From the NCBI GenBank assembly GCA_947471105.1, contig CANIYB010000186.1:1-5189 (forward strand): a stretch of DNA of 5,189 bases, given 5' to 3'. The notes under the pieces are model-generated. The model was not told the origin of the DNA. It worked only from the letters and a program-made list of their open reading frames with translations, and did not search any database. This DNA comes from Cytophagaceae bacterium (lineage in GTDB: Bacteria; Bacteroidota; Bacteroidia; Cytophagales; Spirosomataceae). Position 1 is the stretch's first letter; each line of letters starts with the position of its first letter. Shown here piece after piece: positions 1-5,189 of the stretch. The position numbers were made by a program, and so were the translations under genes.

Positions 1-1931
1 CCATTGATGGCTTTGATTGATAAGTTGGCATTTCGCTCCAAATGTCCTGCAAAATCATCGGTGCATAATTGGTTCACTGGATCTAATCCATCTTTGACTA
101 AAAAGGATACCCAGCGAGTGAGCGTCTCCCAGTGTTTTTTTGCAAATTGCGCGTTGCCATCTTCTTTGCAAATAGCCCCTGTTAAAATCACCATATTGCC
201 AGCTTCTTCTACAGGCATATCCTCTGGATATGTTTGACCATTCGCGATGGGATACGTTCCAATATCATGTGCCGGAAATGGTTTTTTCCATTGACCACTT
301 TCGCTATAATACATGAGTGGTTCCACCATACCTTTCAACAAAGCAGTATTGTAAAGCAAACTGAGTGGGGCGGAAGGATATGTTACATCCACGGTCCAAA
401 TGGAACCATTGCTAAAGTTTTCTTTTTGCGGAAAAAGCACCTCGTCATTCTCTCCGCGAACTAATTTGTGGGCGGCCAAGGATTGTCTGTAACCTGCCAC
501 ACATATTTCAGCATATTCTTTACCTCCAGCATTGAGTGCATCTTGGTATATTTTTTTGTCAAAATTTTGACATATTTGCTTAATTTGATCATGTTCTTTG
601 GCAGATGTTATGAGCAAATTTTCAATGTTTTGGTGTTTTTTAATCCACCAAGCTTTCAAGTTTTTAGTAAAATATTGGATGGAATATAGGTCGTCATAAG
701 CCAGCATGAGCATCGATTTTTTAACGCTAGGTCCAGCCTTTGCTTTCCATTGAGAAGTCAAAAATAGCTCAGGATCGGAAGCGCTTTTCTCATTCAAATT
801 GCCTTCACTCAAGTTGATTAAATCGGTCAATGATTTTATGCCTAACGCATGTTCGGTGTTCGTGCTAGCTAAGTACCCAAATCCCCAATCAATCCGAACA
901 TCATCTCCTTTTCGACCTAAAATAGTTTGATCTTTCACTCCTGTTTTCAGGTATTTTAGAGAACCTTTCGAACCTGCATTTGTTTCTAAAACTTGCGTAG
1001 ATTCATTTCTAGCAATATCAGCAGCTAACCCAAAAGTAATTTCGGTTTCATGTGTTTTCCCATCCGTTGATTTTATTTCAAAATCTACGTAGGAAACAGG
1101 CCGACTCATTAAATCCAAGTTGGATGCGATTAAGGGTGATGTGAACGTAAGATTTAATTTCACTGCACCACAGGCAAATTGGTATTTGGTTTGCGTGGCT
1201 GTTATTTCTACTGCCACTTGCTGAGCCAAGGTTAATTGTTTGGCATTTTTTTGCTTAGCAAAACCAGCATCTAGCCAAGCATTTCCTCTTAAATTGGTGC
1301 AATGCAAGGCCAATAAATTTTTACCTTTTTTTAGGTTTTTCTTAACGGCATTTGCCAATTCTATATTTTTAATTTTCCTTGTATTGCAGTTTTGGCAATC
1401 ATAAATTTTAGTTCCATTTAAATAAACCTCCACATCGTCATCGTGTCTTAGTTGGAGTATTAATTTATCTATATCGACTTCCTCGTATTCAAATGTACGC
1501 CTAACCCAAATATTTTTGGAAGGCCAAGACGTGGCCCATTTATTGTTTGCCCCTTTTCCAAAAGGTAATTTTCCATTTTTCCATGAAGTACCTTGAAAAT
1601 TTTCATTCATCCAATTTTGGCCAGGTTCTTCCTCTGTGTATACGCATTCTATGGGCTGAAATTTTTCTGCAATCGGTACTATAGATTCAATTGGAAATGG
1701 TAAGGCACCTAAAAATTGATATGTTTTGTTATCTACTTTAATTAAACCGACCATCGACTGATCATTCCCCGTCCAATGTTTAGTGGTGGAAGCATTTGCT
1801 TGATCCGAGAAAGACCAAATGCTGAAATAGGGATCATGCGCAATCAACGGATAGGCAGGCGCTTTATGTACTTGGGCAAAAGTAATTTGGCACAGACATG
1901 CCAAAATGAGGGTAGATAAAAACTTATTCAT
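1..1931 (-). CDS. Secreted glutaminase A-like protein (DUF4964/DUF5127/DUF4965/DUF1793), C-terminus cut by window edge
   Basis: The frame stays open from an ATG at 1931-1929 to the window edge, giving 643 residues with no stop. Residues 1-19 form a signal peptide (Lys3, hydrophobic core, T-F-A before Gln20), so the protein should be exported. In order it shows a DUF4964-like start (LIAHDPYFSIWS, about residues 29-40), an inserted galactose-binding-like beta-sandwich (about 95-225, with WVRR near 142 and HDDDVEVYLNG at 163-173), a DUF5127-like region (about 235-415), a DUF4965 six-hairpin region (about 418-600), and the start of DUF1793 with the family signature NQLCTDDFAGHL at 620-631. From memory, members run to roughly 820-840 residues, so about 180 are missing to the left. 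The family is named after fungal glutaminase A, which hydrolyses glutamine to glutamate and ammonia, but most Bacteroidota members are untested. Its neighbours here are glycosidases, so a glycan substrate is also possible. The family call is firm; the activity is not. Confidence 0.9.
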   Translation of the reverse strand, partial: MNKFLSTLILACLCQITFAQVHKAPAYPLIAHDPYFSIWSFSDQANASTTKHWTGNDQSMVGLIKVDNKTYQFLGALPFPIESIVPIAEKFQPIECVYTEEEPGQNWMNENFQGTSWKNGKLPFGKGANNKWATSWPSKNIWVRRTFEYEEVDIDKLILQLRHDDDVEVYLNGTKIYDCQNCNTRKIKNIELANAVKKNLKKGKNLLALHCTNLRGNAWLDAGFAKQKNAKQLTLAQQVAVEITATQTKYQFACGAVKLNLTFTSPLIASNLDLMSRPVSYVDFEIKSTDGKTHETEITFGLAADIARNESTQVLETNAGSKGSLKYLKTGVKDQTILGRKGDDVRIDWGFGYLASTNTEHALGIKSLTDLINLSEGNLNEKSASDPELFLTSQWKAKAGPSVKKSMLMLAYDDLYSIQYFTKNLKAWWIKKHQNIENLLITSAKEHDQIKQICQNFDKKIYQDALNAGGKEYAEICVAGYRQSLAAHKLVRGENDEVLFPQKENFSNGSIWTVDVTYPSAPLSLLYNTALLKGMVEPLMYYSESGQWKKPFPAHDIGTYPIANGQTYPEDMPVEEAGNMVILTGAICKEDGNAQFAKKHWETLTRWVSFLVKDGLDPVNQLCTDDFAGHLERNANLSIKAIN

Positions 1932-1934
1932 GTT

Positions 1935-1942
1935 ATAGGTTT
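1935..1942 (-). promoter_or_regulatory. AAACCTAT start-site motif, glutaminase A-like gene
   Basis: AAACCTAT lies on the minus strand and ends three bases before the ATG. The same eight bases occur at the start codons of the other two genes with visible starts. It is not a Shine-Dalgarno sequence. Its role in translation initiation or regulation is inferred only from this recurrence. Confidence 0.4.
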
Positions 1943-1975
1943 AGACATTATCTATAAAGATATGAAATCTCAAAA

Positions 1976-2008
1976 TTTGAAAATTGGAAATTTGTTAATT
2001 TATTTTTA
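1976..2008 (+). promoter_or_regulatory. Possible Bacteroidota-type promoter for the beta-propeller gene
   Basis: TTTG at 1976-1979 could be a -33 element. TATTTTTA at 2001-2008 matches the -7 consensus TAnnTTTG except for the final base. The spacer is 21 bases, within the range described for Bacteroides sigma-AB promoters. Transcription would begin a few bases downstream and leave a leader of roughly 25 bases. In DNA this AT-rich such matches arise easily by chance, so this is only a candidate. Confidence 0.25.
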
Positions 2009-2021
2009 ACTCACATCTCAT

Positions 2022-2033
2022 ATTAAAACCTAT
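2022..2033 (+). promoter_or_regulatory. ATTAAAACCTAT start-site motif, beta-propeller gene
   Basis: This 12-base sequence ends six bases before the ATG at 2040. It is identical to the 12 bases that run into the start codon of the GH39-type gene, and its last eight bases also precede the glutaminase A-like gene. No purine-rich ribosome binding site is present between it and the ATG. Confidence 0.4.
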
Positions 2034-2039
2034 CATACA

Positions 2040-3131
2040 ATGAAATACATATTACCTATTTTGATTAGTGCGACTTTTGCCTTTCAAGGCTTAGCCCAAC
2101 AATTTAAAGCAAATCGTTATTTATATGTTGCAGCGCCAGGAATACGTGATTATTTGGGGTACGGGGGACATGGGATTTTAGTTTTCGATATGGACCATGG
2201 ACATAAATTTGTCAAAAGAATCAAAACACAGGGCTTACATCCCAACGGGAAACCGTCGAATGTCAAAGGAGTTGCCGTGAGTGTTCCTTTGAATAGTATT
2301 TACGTGAGTACGTTGGAGTCCTTGCAGCGCATCGATCTGACGACTGAAAAAGTGATTTGGGAACGTCAATTTGCAGGAGGTTGCGACCGTATGTCCATTT
2401 CACCTGATGGCAAAACGATGTATTTGCCTTCTTTGGAGAAAAATTTCTGGAATGTGGTCAATTGCGAAACAGGGGATATCATTAAAAAAATTGATGGGTT
2501 TAAGCGGGCGCATAATACGGTGTATGGTTCCTCTGGAAATTCAGTTTATATGGGGGACATAGGAAATCCGTGGTTATACGTCTCCGATACAAAAACGCAT
2601 CAAATACGTTTGAAAGTGGGGCCATTTTTAGGCTATGTGAGGCCATTCACCGTAAATCATGACGAATCTTTAGGTTTTGTGACGGTCGATAGTTTGTTAG
2701 GTTTTGAAGTGGGGGATTTAAAAACTGGTAAGAAATTAGCCAGTTTGGTGGTGGAGGGTTGGACAAAGGGTCCTGTGCGTAGGCATGGAAATCCGAGCCA
2801 CGGCATTGGCCTGACTCCAGACGAAAAGGAAATTTGGTTATGTGATGGGTTCAATATGCGATTACATGTGTTTTCGGCGGTCGCGCCGTACCAACAATTA
2901 ACCACGATCCCCATGAAAGATATGCCGGGTTGGATCACGTTTAGTTTAGATGGAAAATTTGCCTATCCTTCTAGTGGCGAGGTGGTGGACGTGCGGACGA
3001 GAAAAGTTTTATTGAACTTAGAGGATGAGTTTCACAATGCAGTTTCTAGTGAAAAAGTGGTTGAAATTCAGTTTGAAAAGGGAAAGGCGGTCAGGGCCGG
3101 GGACCAATTTGGAGTGGGTCGAAAAAAATAA
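2040..3131 (+). CDS. Secreted YncE/YVTN-type beta-propeller protein, function unknown
   Basis: The gene is complete and encodes 363 residues. Residues 1-19 are a signal peptide (Lys2, hydrophobic core, G-L-A before Gln20), with no lipobox cysteine at the cleavage site, so the product is probably soluble in the periplasm or secreted. The rest shows repeated propeller blades, seen as recurring 'function, SPDGK-type turn, aromatic strand' units: MSISPDGKTMYLPS at 118-131, IGLTPDEKEIWLCDG at 256-270 and ITFSLDGKFAYPSSG at 299-313, with weaker ones near 160-172 and 202-216. The length suits a single seven-bladed propeller. YncE-like proteins bind ligands or act as scaffolds, and no catalytic residues can be named. 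It is alone on its strand, divergent from the glutaminase A-like gene and convergent with the GH39-type gene, so it is likely its own transcription unit. The fold is well supported; a role in glycan use is only suggested by the neighbours. Confidence 0.85.
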   Translation: MKYILPILISATFAFQGLAQQFKANRYLYVAAPGIRDYLGYGGHGILVFDMDHGHKFVKRIKTQGLHPNGKPSNVKGVAVSVPLNSIYVSTLESLQRIDLTTEKVIWERQFAGGCDRMSISPDGKTMYLPSLEKNFWNVVNCETGDIIKKIDGFKRAHNTVYGSSGNSVYMGDIGNPWLYVSDTKTHQIRLKVGPFLGYVRPFTVNHDESLGFVTVDSLLGFEVGDLKTGKKLASLVVEGWTKGPVRRHGNPSHGIGLTPDEKEIWLCDGFNMRLHVFSAVAPYQQLTTIPMKDMPGWITFSLDGKFAYPSSGEVVDVRTRKVLLNLEDEFHNAVSSEKVVEIQFEKGKAVRAGDQFGVGRKK

Positions 3132-3134
3132 AAT

Positions 3135-3175
3135 AACCCTAGGAAGAAGTCGACGATTTTCTTCCTAGGGTTTTT
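3135..3175. terminator. Strong intrinsic terminator, probably bidirectional, between convergent genes
   Basis: A perfect 14-bp inverted repeat (arms AACCCTAGGAAGAA at 3135-3148 and its complement at 3159-3172) encloses a 10-base loop that contains GTCGAC. On the plus strand it begins three bases after the beta-propeller stop and runs into five T residues (3171-3175). Read on the minus strand, it lies about ten bases after the stop of the GH39-type gene and is followed by a T-rich tract made by the A-run around 3121-3135. It can therefore end transcription from both sides of this 52-bp gap. Confidence 0.9.
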
Positions 3176-3183
3176 CTGTGAAA

Positions 3184-4854
3184 TTATTGCCAGGTTAATT
3201 GGAACAGGTCGACGGCCTGTCGGGGCAATTCAGTTTCTAGTTTTAATGTACCTTTTGTAATCGTTAATTTTTGGGGAGGATTCACTAGGGCCAATTGGCC
3301 TGCTTTTTCAAGCGCTGAAATTTGTTCAGTAGTTGGCTCCTTTGGCGACCCCATTTTTTTCCAAACCTCATAACTATTGCTATGTAAATCATCAATTCTG
3401 TAATGCGTTAGTTTGGCCGAGGAGGATTTAATCCCTGATATTTCCAGTGTAACTTGTGAAAATTCCCCTTTTTTATCGACATCATGGTAATTCCAAACCA
3501 GGATGGAGGCCGAGTTTTTATTTTTGGTGGCAAGCGTTCCGATGTCCGTTTTTGTTCCTCTAAAACTTGAGTCTAAGGCCATTTGCAAAGAATAACTATG
3601 ATCCGATGTTGATTCCACAAAATTCCCTTGCATCTTCCCTAACATCCTAAATACATTTAAGACGGGCTTGTCTACTCCATTGGTCGCTAAATCCCTGAAG
3701 CCATAAAACCAGGGTTGATTTTCAAATTCAAATGCCCAGGTTACGGCACCCATTAAATTGGATTTGTATTTTTTTGCTAATTCATATTTACGGGCAAAAG
3801 TGGCTGCAGTATAACTTGAATACATGGTTCCATTTCGGTAGGCATTTTGGGGACTTGTGGCCATTCCGCAAGCTGCACAACCTTCAGGATCTGATTCGCC
3901 GATGACGATGGGCAGGTTTTTTAATTGGGGATAGGCAGCGATCACCTTTAAATTATCTTCAATGTTTTTGAGCTGGGCCCTGGCGCTCATGACTACTCTT
4001 CCTTGTTCTAATTTTGGGGATCCTTTGGCATGAAACAAAATTAAATCTAAAGGCGAGCCTATTTTTTTCGTCACATAATTGGTGTCAAATAAACAGTGTT
4101 TTAAAAATGCGTCTTGGAATTTCATTCCGCCTCCTGTGATATCGGTTCCGCCAATTTTAGCGGTTGGCAATGCCCTTTTAACCGCATCGGCAGAGTAATC
4201 ATAGAGTTTAAAAAATTCTGCTTGTGTTCCTTTCCAATAGGCTGAATTGGGTTCGTTCCAAACCTCCCAATACCAGCTTTCCACTTCTTTTTTACCATAA
4301 CGAGCCACACTATGTTTCACCCATTGGTAAATTAATTCTCCCCATTTTTTGTAATCTTTTGGCGGATAGGCCCATCCGGTGTAGATGTCATTGTAGTTGT
4401 CGCCCGGTTTCCAATAGTGTTTATAGGGAACAGGGTGGGTGGAAAGCGCCTCAGGCATAAAGCCGATTTGGGCCAAAGGTTTCATCCCTCTCTGAATGTA
4501 TGTGTCGAAAATCTTGTCGATAATGGTCCAGTCGTAGATGGGATTTCCTTGGGCATCTTCTGTGTAGGCGTTGGTCGAACCCCACTTTAAACTCGCGACG
4601 CCATCGCCGGTGACCAACAAACTATGCGCCCTCACGTATACGGGAACTGGGCTAAGGGCTGAAATTTCAGAAAGCAATTTTTTGCCATCTTTCATGTAGG
4701 TGTAATTGGGCTCATCATAGCCAAACCACGCATAAATGGGCTTCATTTTTTCCTGGGTTTTCGAAAGGTCAACGGTGATTTTCGCCAGGTCTTGTGTTTG
4801 TCCCAAAGCATTAAGGGACAAGATTAGCATGCAAGCAAGAAATAAATTTTTCAT
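3184..4854 (-). CDS. Secreted GH39-type glycoside hydrolase (beta-xylosidase-like)
   Basis: The gene encodes 556 residues from the ATG at 4854-4852. That start is chosen because it is followed directly by a signal peptide (Lys2, hydrophobic core, A-L-G before Gln19); a GTG seven codons upstream would add a charged stretch before it. Residues about 25-410 fit a clan GH-A (beta/alpha)8 barrel. WEVWNEPN at 196-203 places the acid/base at Glu201, and VIGESDPEG at 317-325 places the likely nucleophile at Glu320, as expected for a retaining enzyme. A C-terminal beta-sandwich (about 415-556) ends in VDLFQLTWQ. GH39 contains beta-xylosidases and alpha-iduronidases, and Bacteroidota members may use other sugars, so the substrate is open. 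Cys326 and Cys329 form a CxxC beside the nucleophile. An alpha-galactosidase-like gene ends 30 bp upstream on the same strand, so the two are probably co-transcribed and act on the same glycan outside the cytoplasm. Confidence 0.88.
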   Translation of the reverse strand: MKNLFLACMLILSLNALGQTQDLAKITVDLSKTQEKMKPIYAWFGYDEPNYTYMKDGKKLLSEISALSPVPVYVRAHSLLVTGDGVASLKWGSTNAYTEDAQGNPIYDWTIIDKIFDTYIQRGMKPLAQIGFMPEALSTHPVPYKHYWKPGDNYNDIYTGWAYPPKDYKKWGELIYQWVKHSVARYGKKEVESWYWEVWNEPNSAYWKGTQAEFFKLYDYSADAVKRALPTAKIGGTDITGGGMKFQDAFLKHCLFDTNYVTKKIGSPLDLILFHAKGSPKLEQGRVVMSARAQLKNIEDNLKVIAAYPQLKNLPIVIGESDPEGCAACGMATSPQNAYRNGTMYSSYTAATFARKYELAKKYKSNLMGAVTWAFEFENQPWFYGFRDLATNGVDKPVLNVFRMLGKMQGNFVESTSDHSYSLQMALDSSFRGTKTDIGTLATKNKNSASILVWNYHDVDKKGEFSQVTLEISGIKSSSAKLTHYRIDDLHSNSYEVWKKMGSPKEPTTEQISALEKAGQLALVNPPQKLTITKGTLKLETELPRQAVDLFQLTWQ

Positions 4855-4864
4855 AGGTTTTAAT
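4853..4864 (-). promoter_or_regulatory. ATTAAAACCTAT start-site motif, overlapping the ATG of the GH39-type gene
   Basis: On the minus strand these 12 bases run directly into the start codon, their last two being the A and T of the ATG. The same 12-mer precedes the beta-propeller gene. Here it sits inside a 30-bp gap within a probable operon, which argues for a translational role over a promoter. The region also shows why the ATG at 4854 is preferred over the GTG at 4875: in this reading the motif is untranslated leader, as in the other two genes. Confidence 0.4.
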
Positions 4865-4884
4865 TCAAAATTCACGTTAAAAAT

Positions 4885-5189
4885 CTATTTGATTGGGCTT
4901 AATTTATAAAACTTTACACCATGGTGGGGAATATTCATGGTTATCTGGTTTTTTATTTTACTCAGGTTTTTTTGTTGCCACACATCGCGCAACTGATAGT
5001 TTTTTGTAAGTCCTAATGAATTTAGGTCGACAGTAAATGTAATGGGTTTTTCATTTTCCCAGTGGAAATAGGTTTGGGGAGTTTTACCAAACTCTTCCGT
5101 GTAAAAAAAGCCAAGGGCAAAAGAGCCATCTGAAAGAGGTTTTTTCCAGACTTGTACCCCGTTTTTTTCAAGCACGAGTCGAGCAGAAA
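4885..5189 (-). CDS. Alpha-galactosidase (GH27-type), C-terminal end only
   Basis: One hundred residues and a TAG stop are visible; the reading frame continues past the right edge, so the true start is outside the window. A GTG at 5175 could be mistaken for a start, but the matching protein continues in front of it. The segment reads as the C-terminal beta-sandwich of GH27 alpha-galactosidases: a VQVWKKPLSDGSFALGFF strand pair, then VDLNSLGLTKNYQLRDVWQQ, then IPHHGVKFYKLSP at the end. This domain normally follows a (beta/alpha)8 barrel that carries two catalytic aspartates, neither visible here. The enzyme would release terminal alpha-linked galactose from oligo- or polysaccharides. The GH39-type gene begins 30 bp downstream on the same strand, which suggests an operon with this gene first of the two. 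The family call rests on the C-terminal domain alone; a related GH-D clan enzyme cannot be excluded. Confidence 0.75.
   Translation of the reverse strand, partial: SARLVLEKNGVQVWKKPLSDGSFALGFFYTEEFGKTPQTYFHWENEKPITFTVDLNSLGLTKNYQLRDVWQQKNLSKIKNQITMNIPHHGVKFYKLSPIK

Larger units (their letters stand above)
1932..2039. promoter_or_regulatory. Divergent intergenic region holding the leaders of both flanking genes
   Basis: This very AT-rich 108-bp gap separates two divergently transcribed genes and must hold the promoter of each unless one lies in the other's coding sequence. It contains two AAATTTG copies (1973-1979 and 1988-1994) flanking AAAATTGG; the outer parts form an imperfect dyad that could be an operator. 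On the minus strand, TATCTTTA (1955-1962) resembles the Bacteroidota -7 element TAnnTTTG with the last base changed, but no TTG lies at the right distance upstream, so no promoter for the minus-strand gene is called. Neither start has a purine-rich Shine-Dalgarno sequence. Confidence 0.5.

Noticed and set aside
4..689. Three short plus-strand open frames across this stretch
   Set aside because: They lie antisense to the glutaminase A-like gene, whose frame is continuous and carries family motifs; none has a recognisable product or leader.
1..1931. The glutaminase A-like gene as a truncated pseudogene
   Set aside because: The frame is uninterrupted and stops only because the window ends; the conserved DDFAGHL signature sits intact at the edge.
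1896..1931. Lipoprotein signal in the glutaminase A-like protein (ILAC at residues 9-12)
   Set aside because: The hydrophobic stretch before Cys12 is too short and the lipobox is poor, while a good signal peptidase I site occurs at TFA|Q.
2371..2938. Short open frames in other frames, on both strands, inside the beta-propeller gene
   Set aside because: They overlap a well-supported secreted protein with propeller repeats in the main frame and have no features of their own.
3204..3222. Small inverted repeat (ACAGG/CCTGT around GTCGAC) as a second terminator
   Set aside because: It is inside the C-terminal coding part of the GH39-type gene, has only a five-base stem and no T-tract.
4122..4460. 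Short open frames on both strands inside the GH39-type gene
   Set aside because: They overlap the catalytic region containing WEVWNEPN, and their translations look like out-of-frame sequence.
4855..4875. GTG at 4875 as the start of the GH39-type gene
   Set aside because: It would put seven extra residues before a normal signal peptide and translate the leader motif; the ATG at 4854 gives a typical Bacteroidota signal peptide.
4885..5175. A complete 96-residue small protein starting at GTG 5175
   Set aside because: The frame is open through the right edge and the content is the C-terminal domain of a GH27-type enzyme, so it is a cut gene and not a small one.

Overview
The window looks like chromosomal DNA from a member of the Bacteroidota, probably an environmental Cytophagales- or Sphingobacteriales-like bacterium. 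The basis is AT-rich DNA, start codons without Shine-Dalgarno sequences, signal peptides that end in front of a glutamine, and protein families typical of glycan-degrading Bacteroidota. The genus cannot be told from this sequence.

There are four protein genes, two of them cut by the window edges. (1) Positions 1-1931, minus strand: a secreted glutaminase-A-type protein (DUF4964 / DUF5127 / DUF4965 / DUF1793 architecture) with an inserted galactose-binding-like domain; its C-terminus lies off the left edge. (2) Positions 2040-3131, plus strand: a complete secreted YncE/YVTN-type beta-propeller of unknown function, divergent from gene 1 across a 108-bp intergenic region. (3) Positions 3184-4854, minus strand: a complete secreted GH39-type glycosidase, convergent with gene 2 and separated from it by a strong, probably bidirectional terminator. 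(4) Positions 4885-5189, minus strand: the C-terminal 100 residues of a GH27-type alpha-galactosidase, 30 bp upstream of gene 3 and very likely in the same operon.

The likely theme is breakdown of a galactose- and pentose-decorated glycan outside the cytoplasm. The GH27 enzyme would remove alpha-galactosyl groups and the GH39 enzyme would cleave xylosyl or related glycosidic bonds. The glutaminase-A-like protein and the beta-propeller are exported partners of unknown substrate. No SusC/SusD pair, sulfatase or regulator is inside the window, so calling it a polysaccharide utilisation locus is inference.

No RNA genes, CRISPR arrays, insertion sequences or phage-like genes were seen. The least expected signal is a short shared sequence, AAACCTAT, placed at or just before the start codon of all three genes whose starts are visible; two of them share a 12-base version, ATTAAAACCTAT.
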